Assembly: GCF_900143205.1 (NCBI RefSeq) | Contig: NZ_FRDH01000008.1 | Coordinates: 62,001-126,000, forward strand | Length of the DNA stretch: 64,000 nt | From: Butyrivibrio hungatei DSM 14810 | Lineage (GTDB): Bacteria > Bacillota > Clostridia > Lachnospirales > Lachnospiraceae | Direction of reading: 5' to 3' | Shown: piece after piece, positions 24,997-33,329 of the stretch | Layout of the letters: each line of letters opens with the position of its first letter | How positions within the stretch are numbered: position 1 is the stretch's first letter | The notes under the pieces: model-generated | What the model was told of the DNA's origin: nothing | Seen by the model: only the letters and a program-made list of their open reading frames with translations | Databases searched by the model: none | Translations under genes and position numbers: made by a program

Positions 24997-27519
24997 TTAG
25001 ACACCTCTCAAAGCCAGCACCATGTTTCTGGTGGCATTTCTTGTCTGTCTTGCAACCTCTGATGCAGTAAGAGCCTTTGGTGAATAGATGTTGACAGTCT
25101 GATTGTAGCCTCCATAATTTGTGCCACCCTCTCCTGCCATTGTCTGAGCTGAATATGCTGAATTTGTAGAAAGAGCTGAGAGCCCACTTGATGTGGCTGT
25201 CACAAGAGCTCTGTCTGTCATGTCTCTTATCGCTTTGTCCACAACTCCCATGTTCTGCTCAATTCCGCTTGCTATACCAGCAGGAATCCATTTTCCGACA
25301 CTATCTCTGAAAGCCTTGCTTGGAGACTCAATGCCCAGTGCATCCTTAGCTCCTTGCAAAAGATTTCCTGCAAGGTCTTTGACTGAATCAACAAGCCAGC
25401 TCCAACCTTCTGAAATGCCATTCCAGATTCCTTTGACTATGTTTCCGCCTATCTCAAGGAATTTGCTGGGTAAATCAGCAATAGCTCCCACTAGCTGTGA
25501 CCCAAGAGCCCTTATCCTTGATGGCAGTGTCTGGATTCCGTTGACCAGATTGTTAAAGAAACCTTGTGCTGACTCAGTAGCTTTCTGCATGAACTGTGTT
25601 GCAAAAGTAGTCACTCCTGTGACAACATTGTTCCATATCTGCTGGAGATTTGATGGGAGCTCCAAAAAGAATTTGATAAATGAGCCTATAGCAAATCCTG
25701 CCCAGTATGCCAGAGTTGTGGGGAGCTGTGACAACCACTCACCTATTGATGTGAGAATATTGGAGCAGGTCTGACCGATATTTGAAACAAACTCAGCTCC
25801 TTTTGCAAGCAGAAACTCTCCAATCTGCAGCAATATGGAGCCAACAGCCTCAAGAAACATTCCACCATACTCAATTATCACGCTCACCAGTTTCATGATA
25901 ATCTCAGGGAGTTTTTCAATCAAAATCGGTGCTGCCAATATGAGCCCCTGTCCAATTGCTATCATGATCTGAATTGCTGCATCAATCAGTAAATCCAGAT
26001 TGTCAACCAGCATCTGACAAATCTGGACTACTACCTCAGTGATTTTTGGAATGAGCACTGGTGCCATTTCAACAAAACCCTGAGCCAGCCCCAAGAGTAT
26101 CTGCAAGGCACCCTCTGCCAGCTGAGGCAGACAGTCTAAAAATGCAAGAGACAGCTGCTCAACTATAGTTACCGCTGCTGAAATAATGACATCTAAGTTG
26201 TCAAGGAGACCTTTTCCAAGAGCCTCAAGCAGTCGCAATCCTGCATCCACCATGTCAGGCAACATCTTAATTACCATGTTCAAGCCATCTGAGAGGATTT
26301 CTCCAAATGCCTCCATAGCACCAGAAAGACCGCCCTCCTGAAAGGCTCCTGTGATCTTGGAAAGCCCATCAGTGCCAAATCGCACAAATTCTCTCAAGGT
26401 AGGTGTCAAAGCATCAGAGATTGCTATCTGTGCACCTTCAAGAGCTGACTGAAAAAGCGTCATGTCACCTGCTAAATTATTCAGCTGTGTATCTGCCATC
26501 TCTTTAGCTGCTTTATCTGAGTTCTCAATAGCAGCTGAGAGCTCATCATATCTGTCAGCTGTTGTCCCAAGGAGCGCCTTAATAGATGCAAGGTCAGTCT
26601 TATTGAACATGGCTGACAAAGTCTCAGTTTTTTCCTGATCCGTCATTCCATCCATGGCAGCATTGAGCTCACCAAAGACTGTTGGCAAATCTCTCAGCTG
26701 TCCGCTGGCATCATAGGCAGAGACCCCAAGCTGTTCCCAAGCTGCTGCTGCCTTGTCTGTTGTCGGTGTCATGGAAAGCATGATATTTCTGAGGTGCGTA
26801 CCTGCCTCACTTCCTTTGATACCATTGTCAGCAAGGACACCAAGAACTGTGGAAAGCTCTGTTGTTCCACCACTTAAGTCTCTTGCATTTGCACCTATCT
26901 TAAGGAAAGCCTCTCCTAACTGTTCAACAGATGTGTTTGAATTTGATGAGGCTGCTGCCATCTGGTCAACCATCACACCTGTTTCCTCAATAGAAAGACC
27001 AAGAGCTGTCTGGGCATCTGTTACCATGTCTGATGCTCTTGCAAGGTCAATGGAGCCAGCTGATGCCAGATTGAGAACATTGGGCAGCATTGCCATTGAT
27101 GTTTCAGCGTCATATCCTGCGAGTGCCATATAATTCAAGGCATCTGCTGACTCTGATGCTGAAAAGGCTGTTGTGCGTCCCATTTCCTGTGCAAAGTCTC
27201 TCAGAGCCTCCATGGAGCTCATGGTCTGCCCATTGTACTCAATCATTTTATTCGCTTTGTCTCCCATGGTTGCATAGACCTGAGACATAGAGCTATCAAA
27301 ATTCATTCCAGCATCAACAGCAGACTTTGCAAAAGCTCCTGCTGCTGTCATAGCTGCGCCTAGTGCTGCTGTGCCTACTTTGGCAGCTGTTCCAAGTGCT
27401 CCTCCAAGTGCGCTCCCATAACTGGCAGTACCACCTGAGATAGCATCAGAAATCTTGTTTTCTATTCCTTTTGCATTCGGCTCAATCTGTATATACGCTG
27501 TTCCGATTGTATCTGCCAT
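24997..27519 (-). CDS. Tape measure protein
   Basis: 840 residues. It sets tail length and takes part in DNA injection. The N-terminal region has the TP901-family core (SMSQVYATMGDKANKM; YMALAGYDAETSMAMLPNVLNLA) after a Gly/Ala-rich hydrophobic stretch. The centre (~400-600) holds several hydrophobic helices, and the C-terminus has PSRIRALG and GIESPSKAFRD motifs common in these proteins. The predicted tail would be roughly 120 nm at 0.15 nm per residue. Confidence 0.93.
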   Translation of the reverse strand: MADTIGTAYIQIEPNAKGIENKISDAISGGTASYGSALGGALGTAAKVGTAALGAAMTAAGAFAKSAVDAGMNFDSSMSQVYATMGDKANKMIEYNGQTMSSMEALRDFAQEMGRTTAFSASESADALNYMALAGYDAETSMAMLPNVLNLASAGSIDLARASDMVTDAQTALGLSIEETGVMVDQMAAASSNSNTSVEQLGEAFLKIGANARDLSGGTTELSTVLGVLADNGIKGSEAGTHLRNIMLSMTPTTDKAAAAWEQLGVSAYDASGQLRDLPTVFGELNAAMDGMTDQEKTETLSAMFNKTDLASIKALLGTTADRYDELSAAIENSDKAAKEMADTQLNNLAGDMTLFQSALEGAQIAISDALTPTLREFVRFGTDGLSKITGAFQEGGLSGAMEAFGEILSDGLNMVIKMLPDMVDAGLRLLEALGKGLLDNLDVIISAAVTIVEQLSLAFLDCLPQLAEGALQILLGLAQGFVEMAPVLIPKITEVVVQICQMLVDNLDLLIDAAIQIMIAIGQGLILAAPILIEKLPEIIMKLVSVIIEYGGMFLEAVGSILLQIGEFLLAKGAEFVSNIGQTCSNILTSIGEWLSQLPTTLAYWAGFAIGSFIKFFLELPSNLQQIWNNVVTGVTTFATQFMQKATESAQGFFNNLVNGIQTLPSRIRALGSQLVGAIADLPSKFLEIGGNIVKGIWNGISEGWSWLVDSVKDLAGNLLQGAKDALGIESPSKAFRDSVGKWIPAGIASGIEQNMGVVDKAIRDMTDRALVTATSSGLSALSTNSAYSAQTMAGEGGTNYGGYNQTVNIYSPKALTASEVARQTRNATRNMVLALRGV

Positions 27520-27530
27520 ATTGAAACCTC

Positions 27531-28180
27531 TTATCTTTCAAATGATTTCATGTAAGCGTCAAAATCCTCAACTGAGGCAAAGAGCATATATTCATCTTTC
27601 TTTTCAGGATGCATGAGCTCTTTCAAGATGCTCTTTTCCTTGTACCTTCTGCCCTTTGCTGCATCCTTTGTTCTGCTCCATGCTATAAAGCCGAGGGAAT
27701 CTGCCATCCTTGCAAAGAGTGCCTGTTCAAGAGTTATCTTGCACTTAGCAAAGTGCATTTTTACTCTTGAATCATCTCTTAAACCTAAAGAAAAAACTGC
27801 CACCAAAGATGGTGGCAGCTCTTTATAGTGTAAGATATGATAGGTCTCTGCAAGGTCACAGATTAACTTATCCTCACACTCACTTATAATGCGTGCGAGG
27901 ATCAGGAGTTTTTTAATTCTTTTGCCTGTTCAAGAATCTCAAAGAGCTCTTTCCTTAATGCCTCTGTTGGGATAAAACCATCTGAATAGGACTTGATGTG
28001 TTCCATCAGGGCATCCTTATTGTCAGCCAAAAGAAATGTGATAAGGTCAGCTGTTCCCTTGACTCTTTTCATGTTATCAGGAGAGTCAGCATAAGCTATT
28101 GCCTCCATGATCCTCCAATCATCAAGGAGCCTCTTATCATATGAAAACTTAAAACCTGTGCTTGTTGTACCTTTTACCAT
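27531..28180 (-). CDS. Tail assembly chaperone GT fusion made by -1 frameshift
   Basis: The downstream frame has no ribosome site of its own and continues without stop back into the G gene. Ribosomes slipping at A AAA AAC (27914-27908) would join 91 residues of G to 125 residues of T, about 216 in all. The T part has CEDKLICDLAETYHILHYKELP and LGLRDDSR, typical of DUF5361-like T proteins. The fusion is needed only in small amounts to load the tape measure protein during tail assembly. Confidence 0.88.
27797..27818 (-). terminator. Terminator-like hairpin inside the T coding region
   Basis: CTGCCACCA pairs perfectly with TGGTGGCAG around four bases and is followed by six T (27796-27791), an intrinsic terminator by form, within an open coding frame ~90 bases after the slip site. 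Confidence 0.6.
27902..28180 (-). CDS. Tail assembly chaperone G
   Basis: 92 residues, mostly helical, ending in ELKNS. It lies between the tail tube and tape measure genes, the fixed position of tail chaperones. Its last codons contain the slippery heptamer that yields the longer GT form. There is no catalytic motif; the role is to keep the tape measure protein soluble before tube polymerisation. Confidence 0.85.
   Translation of the reverse strand: MVKGTTSTGFKFSYDKRLLDDWRIMEAIAYADSPDNMKRVKGTADLITFLLADNKDALMEHIKSYSDGFIPTEALRKELFEILEQAKELKNS
27908..27914 (-). other. Programmed -1 ribosomal slippery site
   Basis: The heptamer A AAA AAC is in the right phase (TTA AAA AAC TCC TGA), two codons before the G stop. 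The -1 frame then runs open into the T part. Confidence 0.88.
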
Positions 28181-28200
28181 AGATTACTCCTTTGTCGTGC

Positions 28201-28758
28201 TTACTGGGCTGCTAAATACTCATCATGAGTCGCACCATCAGAATTAGGATAAGCACTTACTGTGATTCCATATGCGATAGCATCGGAATCATTGTATGTG
28301 ATCTCCTCTCTTGAGGTGACTGCTCCATCAGCAATGACTATCCTCTTTTTCTTGTTGCCTCTTAAGGCAATCTCAAACACCCAGACTCTCTCCTCAGGAT
28401 CATCTGCCTTAACAGTGATCTTGGTCACTCCTGTCTGGTCATCCACAGTGACATTGTTCTCACCATAGACTCTCTTGAGAACTTCCACATTCTCAGACTC
28501 AATGAGTTTGAGTGTGAAATTATCAGAAAGACCATTGAGTGAACGATAAACAGTAAGTCCACCCCAAGCCTTGATCTCAGAGATATCAAGCTCATTGGCA
28601 TTTGCCAAGCCATCCTCAGAGACATGTCCAAGGCACTCAAAAGCACTTGAGAGGGCTGTTGTTGCATCAGTTGGCAATGCTGTGCCAAGAGGAGCTGTGA
28701 AAACAGCACCTGTGACCATCGGCTTACCAGTTGAAACATTTGCTGCATTGTTTCCCAT
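28201..28758 (-). CDS. Major tail tube protein
   Basis: 185 residues of the phi13/TP901-1 type: LSDNFTLKLIESENVEVLKRVYG and FEIALRGNKKKRIVIADG are typical of the tube beta-sandwich with its long loop. GGAGGA precedes ATG. It polymerises around the tape measure protein. Gene order (connectors, tube, chaperones, tape measure) supports the call. Confidence 0.9.
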   Translation of the reverse strand: MGNNAANVSTGKPMVTGAVFTAPLGTALPTDATTALSSAFECLGHVSEDGLANANELDISEIKAWGGLTVYRSLNGLSDNFTLKLIESENVEVLKRVYGENNVTVDDQTGVTKITVKADDPEERVWVFEIALRGNKKKRIVIADGAVTSREEITYNDSDAIAYGITVSAYPNSDGATHDEYLAAQ

Positions 28759-28761
28759 GAT

Positions 28762-29103
28762 TTAATCCTCCGTATAATAAAGATTAAAGATGCACTCATG
28801 TGTGTATCTCTTAGTAACTGTATCTATTCTCTGTCCACCTCCTCCACATTTGCTGGAGCTGACATTTGAAAGCTCAATAATGTCAAACATGGCATCCTTG
28901 ACTTTCTTGTTTAGCTTTCCTGCATTTTCAAAGGTAGTTGAGACAGACTTAATATTGAGCGTGCAAGCGTCAATAAAATTGACCCTCCCATTATCTATTG
29001 TCTGGACTATGACATACTCATCAATTTTTCTTGTGGGCTCCTCTGCGTAAACAGGGACATTTAGTTTCTCATTAAGATATCCAATTACCACACTTTCTAT
29101 CAT
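28762..29103 (-). CDS. Tail terminator/completion protein
   Basis: 113 residues immediately before the tail tube gene, where the tail terminator normally lies. It begins like others of this group (IGYLNEKLNVPVYAEEP) and has a CGGGGQRIDTVTKRYTHEC strand pair. It probably caps the finished tail at the neck. The assignment rests mainly on position and size. Confidence 0.7.
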   Translation of the reverse strand: MIESVVIGYLNEKLNVPVYAEEPTRKIDEYVIVQTIDNGRVNFIDACTLNIKSVSTTFENAGKLNKKVKDAMFDIIELSNVSSSKCGGGGQRIDTVTKRYTHECIFNLYYTED

Positions 29104-29291
29104 GATGGATTCTCCTTAGTGTTGGGATATATAACAGCCTTTGCTCTGTCAAACCCAATAAATGGCTTGATATGATGGCTTGAATCACTCATTGACTGAG
29201 CTTTATTTGTAACTAATGTGAGCATTCCCTGAGACTGCAACACCTGCCTCCTGAAAGCTCCTTTATCCAGCTCAAACTTAACCTCACTCAT
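29100..29291 (-). CDS. Short neck-region protein (truncated minor capsid/HK97 gp10-like?)
   Basis: 63 residues, overlapping both neighbours by a few bases (start at 29291 lies in the end of the upstream gene). Features are KGAFRRQVLQS and FDRAKAVIYPNT. The position is that of gp10-like head-tail connector proteins, but it is much shorter than their ~110-140 residues. It may be a reduced form. Confidence 0.6.
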   Translation of the reverse strand: MSEVKFELDKGAFRRQVLQSQGMLTLVTNKAQSMSDSSHHIKPFIGFDRAKAVIYPNTKENPS

Positions 29292-29625
29292 AAGCTGTCA
29301 CCTTCACTTTTTTATTCCATGGAAAGTCTTTCCCCATGAAATCCCCCATATATTCCTGAGGGAGTCCGACTGTGCGCCACTTCCTGCCATAAAACTCAAC
29401 AGTTGTGTTCTCCCAGTTGTGGTTGTCATCCTTGGGAATAGCCAGAACATAAGAGATTGTCTTTCCTGAGAGGTTATACTCATTTAAGATATCATCAGAT
29501 GTTGGCTGACCAACCACAACATTTTCAATTGTGACTGGCATTTCCTCAGTGATCTCCCTATTATAGGAGTCAGTCCCTGTGGCAACCTGCTCATTAAGAA
29601 TTATTGGAATCCCCTTGATCTCCAT
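29284..29625 (-). CDS. Head-tail closure/connector protein
   Basis: About 113 residues with MEIKGIPIIL at the start and a second half with WENTTVEFYGRKWRTVG and FPWNKKVKV, as in small beta-barrel head-closure proteins of siphophages. I start at ATG 29625, preceded by GGCGGTGG; the longer frame would only repeat the previous gene out of phase. It overlaps the upstream connector by 32 bases. Confidence 0.72.
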   Translation of the reverse strand: MEIKGIPIILNEQVATGTDSYNREITEEMPVTIENVVVGQPTSDDILNEYNLSGKTISYVLAIPKDDNHNWENTTVEFYGRKWRTVGLPQEYMGDFMGKDFPWNKKVKVTAYE

Positions 29626-30004
29626 AAATATCCACCGCCCTGATTTTTTGTCCTTGTAATCCAAGCAACTTAAGCTCTGAATTTTTGATAAACAAACCAC
29701 CACCAGCACTTAAGAATGTGCCTTGAACACTATAGCCATTGACTGACTGTGAGTATTGTGTCATGGCTGGGCTGTCATCAGTTGCTGATGTCATTTCACG
29801 CTTGACCACATCACACACAACCGCAATATATAACCCCTGTCTGGGCTCATAGTCTGCAATCATGGCATCAAGGTCAAGTCCCCTGTCATGAGCATATACA
29901 TGGAGTGCATTTTCAACATCTGTGATGTAGGTCTGAGCCTTAGTCATCTCATCATTTGAAAGACTCCTCCATCTTGCAATCAAATCATTAACTGTAACAT
30001 TCAT
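29594..30004 (-). CDS. Head-tail connector, Gp19/Gp15/Gp42 family
   Basis: 136 residues, helical. NVTVNDLIARWRSLSNDE at the start, VVCDVVKREM in the middle and QSVNGYSVQGTF near the end match the Gp19/Gp15/Gp42 family of adaptor proteins found directly after the capsid gene in phages of Gram-positives. It should sit under the portal in the neck. Confidence 0.82.
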   Translation of the reverse strand: MNVTVNDLIARWRSLSNDEMTKAQTYITDVENALHVYAHDRGLDLDAMIADYEPRQGLYIAVVCDVVKREMTSATDDSPAMTQYSQSVNGYSVQGTFLSAGGGLFIKNSELKLLGLQGQKIRAVDIYGDQGDSNNS

Positions 30005-30016
30005 GTTCTTATCCTC

Positions 30017-30172
30017 TTATGCCTTTTTAGTGGCTTTCTTTGTGGCTTTTTTGGGTTTTTCTTCCTCTGCCTGTTTAATAACAGGAGAGGACTCAATAGC
30101 AATCAAGTCCTCTCCATGGCATTCTGCATCAGAGTCAAAGACAAACCCAGTCTTTGTGTTCTGATATCTCAT
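30017..30172 (-). CDS. Small 51-aa phage protein with Lys-rich tail
   Basis: ATG 30172 follows GAGAGGTGAG, and the frame ends just before the connector gene. It is acidic in the centre (EDLIAIESSP) and ends in a KKATKKATKK run. Such short proteins between capsid and connector genes are frequent in siphophages; no function is known to me. Confidence 0.65.
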   Translation of the reverse strand: MRYQNTKTGFVFDSDAECHGEDLIAIESSPVIKQAEEEKPKKATKKATKKA

Positions 30173-30183
30173 GCTCTCACCTC

Positions 30184-31092
30184 TCAGACAATAACTCTTG
30201 CAAAGGATGCTGCATCAAAGATTGCCCATCCAAGGTATGCCTCACCTCTAAGATATACCTGATTGTGACCCTTAAGGTCAGAGCCAGAGTTATCAGGATC
30301 ACCATATTCGATAACCTCAACAGTGATATCCTTGCCAAAGCCCCACTTGAACATGTTAGCGAAATCACCAACAATGGCATGGTCAACAATAGCTGCAGTG
30401 GCAGCTGCTGTTGCCTTAACTGCTGTCTGAACAGTCTTGTTGATTGAGAGTGCCTGTGTTCCAAGGCTTGCAGGCTGTCCGCCAAATGCAAAATCAGGAT
30501 AGAGCTTTTCTCCATTCTGCTTTGTCATTGCTGCAAGGGCTGCTCTTACTGTAGGGCTGATTGCCATTCCAGTAACATCACCCTCTCCACCTTCAACCAG
30601 CGCAATGGCTGCCTCAAGGTTTGCATCAGCTGTTGAGCTGTTGCCAAGATATGTGACAGTGTTTGTAACCTTGATGTCAAAGCTGTTAGCCTTAACAAGG
30701 TCAGAAAGTACCTTTGATCTAGGGTTGATACCATGCATTGCTGCCATGTCAAGACCAGATGCAAGTTTCTTTGCAAAGCCCTCATTGAACGCTGTGAGAA
30801 TGTCCACCTTCTTCTCATCTGATGCAATCATGAACTCATCAGAGATTCTTGCGCCATACTCAAACTTAACAGGGATGATGGTAATAGGATCAATGGTGAC
30901 ACCACCGTGACTCTTTGCTCCATTCTCTGCCACAATGTCAACATCAGAGTCCATTGTGAATGTGAACTCCTTATTTCCTGTGAACTCAACAGGAGTCTGC
31001 TGTCCAAGGAGTGCCAGGGATGACTTTCCCTTAACCTTTGAGATAAGGTCTGTCACAAGAGTAGGATCATAAACTGTAACATTAGCTGCCAT
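30184..31092 (-). CDS. Major capsid protein (HK97 fold)
   Basis: 302 residues. Features of HK97-type capsids are the E-loop region TGNKEFTFTMDSDVDIVAENG, KFEYGARISDEFM, the spine helix EKKVDILTAFNEGFAKKLA and a C-terminal P-domain/A-loop ending YLGWAIFDAASFARVIV. No N-terminal delta domain is seen, which agrees with the separate scaffold gene just upstream. Confidence 0.93.
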   Translation of the reverse strand: MAANVTVYDPTLVTDLISKVKGKSSLALLGQQTPVEFTGNKEFTFTMDSDVDIVAENGAKSHGGVTIDPITIIPVKFEYGARISDEFMIASDEKKVDILTAFNEGFAKKLASGLDMAAMHGINPRSKVLSDLVKANSFDIKVTNTVTYLGNSSTADANLEAAIALVEGGEGDVTGMAISPTVRAALAAMTKQNGEKLYPDFAFGGQPASLGTQALSINKTVQTAVKATAAATAAIVDHAIVGDFANMFKWGFGKDITVEVIEYGDPDNSGSDLKGHNQVYLRGEAYLGWAIFDAASFARVIV

Positions 31093-31103
31093 AATTTTTT
31101 ACC

Positions 31104-31598
31104 TCATTCTTTCTTAAGATTTTCAACCAGCTTTTTCATACTGGCTCTAACTTCCCCACCTGTCTCAGAATCTCCTGACTCTGGGTCTCTAAGTGGAGCT
31201 GTGCCTTTTTTTGATATAAATGGTTTCATAGCCTCAGCATCCTTGCGGATTTCTTCCTCTGTTTCACCATTTATTCTATTTGCAAGCTCATACGGAATGC
31301 CAAGCTCATGGGCTATCCTGCTCTTAACCGAGGCAGTTTCGTATGCTTTAACCTTGGACTCAAGACCAGTCAAATCATTCTTTGCCTTGTCTCGCTCCTC
31401 CTCAGCACTCTTGAGCGAATTGCCAAGCTCAGTGTTTTTGTCTGTCAGCTCTTTGGTCTTTGCCTCAAAGTCCTCAGGGCTGATATAACCTTTGTATTTC
31501 TCCTCTGTTTTTTCCGTTGCTGATTTCTCAGCTCTTGCAACCCTGTCTTTAATGACAGCGTCAAGTTGTTCCTGTGTTTCAATTGGTGTAAACGACAT
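31104..31598 (-). CDS. Scaffolding protein
   Basis: 164 residues with a highly charged helical middle (~25-95, ATEKTEEKYKG ... EEERDKAKNDLTGLESKV), the Ala/Glu/Lys pattern of phage scaffolds, and a basic C-terminus (MKKLVENLKKE) that would contact capsid subunits. It lies immediately before the capsid gene. No protease motif. Confidence 0.85.
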   Translation of the reverse strand: MSFTPIETQEQLDAVIKDRVARAEKSATEKTEEKYKGYISPEDFEAKTKELTDKNTELGNSLKSAEEERDKAKNDLTGLESKVKAYETASVKSRIAHELGIPYELANRINGETEEEIRKDAEAMKPFISKKGTAPLRDPESGDSETGGEVRASMKKLVENLKKE

Positions 31599-31635
31599 TA
31601 AAGTTTCCCTCCTACTTTTCCGCTGTAGTTGCGTT

Positions 31636-33084
31636 TTAATATTTGATTTGTTGCTTTGCTGCCTCCTTATCCTTGGACGCTAACCAGTGAGCCAAGATAA
31701 CAGAATCCATCAGGGCAATTTCTGTGTCAGGTTTGAGAGCTGAATAACCAAAGCCACCCTTGTTTCCTATTGTTCTCTTTTCACAGTTGGAAACAATATT
31801 GGTGAGCTCCTCCTGTCCCATATGGACAATGGTTTTCTTGAAAACAGCTTGCTCAAATATCGAATTTGCCTCAACAACCTCTGCCACAGTTGGCAGGATA
31901 GGCTTTTTTAGCTTTGCCTCTTTCATTGCTGGGATCATCAGAGGCTGTCCATTTGCTCCATCAATAGCAACCTTTGCCACATTCTGAGCTTGGGATAACC
32001 AGTCTATGATCCATCCGATACCCTCTCGCATACTCTTGCAATCAATGACCTCAACAAAGATTTTCTTGTTTTTGGTCTTTATGGCAATTGCCATAGAGCA
32101 ATTAGTCCCATCCCTTCCAAACTTGATTCCAACAAATAACTTGTGATTTAAAAACTCAGGGAGTTTCTTTGCCATCATCTGCTGCCATTCAACTTTGGAG
32201 ATGGCTGACTTGAGGTTATGCTGCAACCACAGTCCAAGTCTCTGGATATTAAAGTCAGTCACATCACCTGTTATCTCATCCTCAATACTTCTTTCAGTGA
32301 AAATAACATTGATTGATGGGTTTGTCCGATACCAAAGAATTTTATCCATTGGGTCAGACAGCTCAGGGACAGACCACTCAGCCCAGCCTGTGTTTTTCTT
32401 GATTCCTTTAAGAGCATCATTCCTGAAATTAAGAAAGACTGTTCCAGAGCTAACTGCTGTTGGTGGAGTCCCACAAAAAATAGTCTGTGGATTCTTGGAG
32501 TCAGTAACAACATACTTGAGTGCTGATTCCTGCTCATCTGTATATTCCTGCGCCTCATCAATTATCAGCAGGTCAAAACCTTCTCCAAGACCACCTTTTC
32601 CTGATCTTGTCCTGAAATCGACTGAGCCACCATTTTTGCCAAGAACAACAATTCTTTCAAGACCGAATTGCTTTGAATAGGTGTAGCACTTATCATAAGC
32701 CCCTGATAATATATCCTCTTTCTTGGGTCTCTGGACTTCTGTATAGCCCAAATCATCCAAAAGAGTTGTGAGCCTGACTGATGCTGAATGAGATGTGGTT
32801 GTTCTATGTGCTGTGTGGAGCACTCTTTCACCATGGGTCAGAGCGTATAGCTCTCTCATGGCTATGATCTCATTCTTTCCATTTCGTCTTGGCACTGAAT
32901 ATCCATACTTTGTATGAACCCATAGACCATCTTTATTGATTGCCAGAATATTATTTAGTTGTTTTCTCTGCCAACTCTGGCAAACCCTCCCAGTTTGCTC
33001 ATATAGAGTCTGCGCCTCTTTGCCTCTGGTAGTGCGGTAATGGAGCACAACCTGTTGAGTAGGAGTCTGATTACCCTTTTTCAT
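31636..33084 (-). CDS. Terminase large subunit
   Basis: The 482-residue DNA-packaging motor and nuclease. The ATPase has a Walker A-like VPRRNGKNE (~63-71), Walker B LLIIDEAQE and a coupling TIFCGTPPT. The RNase-H-like nuclease begins FVGIKFGRDGTNCSMAIAI and ends IALMDSVILAHW. Its place between the MuF-like gene and the scaffold, after the portal, is unusual, since TerL is normally before the portal. No small subunit is recognisable nearby. Confidence 0.93.
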   Translation of the reverse strand: MKKGNQTPTQQVVLHYRTTRGKEAQTLYEQTGRVCQSWQRKQLNNILAINKDGLWVHTKYGYSVPRRNGKNEIIAMRELYALTHGERVLHTAHRTTTSHSASVRLTTLLDDLGYTEVQRPKKEDILSGAYDKCYTYSKQFGLERIVVLGKNGGSVDFRTRSGKGGLGEGFDLLIIDEAQEYTDEQESALKYVVTDSKNPQTIFCGTPPTAVSSGTVFLNFRNDALKGIKKNTGWAEWSVPELSDPMDKILWYRTNPSINVIFTERSIEDEITGDVTDFNIQRLGLWLQHNLKSAISKVEWQQMMAKKLPEFLNHKLFVGIKFGRDGTNCSMAIAIKTKNKKIFVEVIDCKSMREGIGWIIDWLSQAQNVAKVAIDGANGQPLMIPAMKEAKLKKPILPTVAEVVEANSIFEQAVFKKTIVHMGQEELTNIVSNCEKRTIGNKGGFGYSALKPDTEIALMDSVILAHWLASKDKEAAKQQIKY

Positions 33085-33114
33085 GGCATCATTCCTCCTA
33101 TTTTTCTATAACAA

Positions 33115-33143
33115 AAGAGCTAGGGCATTGCGCCTTAGCTCTT
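33115..33143 (-). terminator. Terminator-like hairpin before TerL
   Basis: AAGAGCTAAGGC pairs with GCCCTAGCTCTT with one mismatch, followed by TTGTTATA and, a few bases later, the TerL ribosome site. The form is that of an intrinsic terminator in mid-operon. Confidence 0.65.
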
Positions 33144-33164
33144 AGTTATCAAAACACTGTTCTA

Positions 33165-33329
33165 TTATTGAATGCTATCATATGTGCTATGCAAGTATTC
33201 AACAAGCTCCTCATGTAATTTTAGAATTTCCTGAGGAGTATCTTTTTTAAAAACACCTGCCCCTATTTCCCAAGGAGCAATCTGTCTTTTTATCTTTTTT
33301 ATTCTTTCTGGGTAATCAACTATTGCCAT
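33165..33329 (-). CDS. 54-aa protein after the MuF-like gene (candidate immunity protein)
   Basis: ATG 33329 overlaps the stop of the MuF-like gene (TAATG), so translation is coupled. The product is charged and helical with PWEIGAG and DTPQEILKLHEELVEYL. A hairpin follows. Toxin-bearing MuF proteins of temperate phages are usually followed by a small immunity gene, which suggests this role; the family itself is not one I recognise, and a structural role is equally open. Confidence 0.65.
   Translation of the reverse strand: MAIVDYPERIKKIKRQIAPWEIGAGVFKKDTPQEILKLHEELVEYLHSTYDSIQ

Noticed and set aside
26400..27500. Repeated Ala/Gly-rich segments in the tape measure gene as a separate repeat element
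   Set aside because: They are ordinary low-complexity coding sequence of tape measure proteins.
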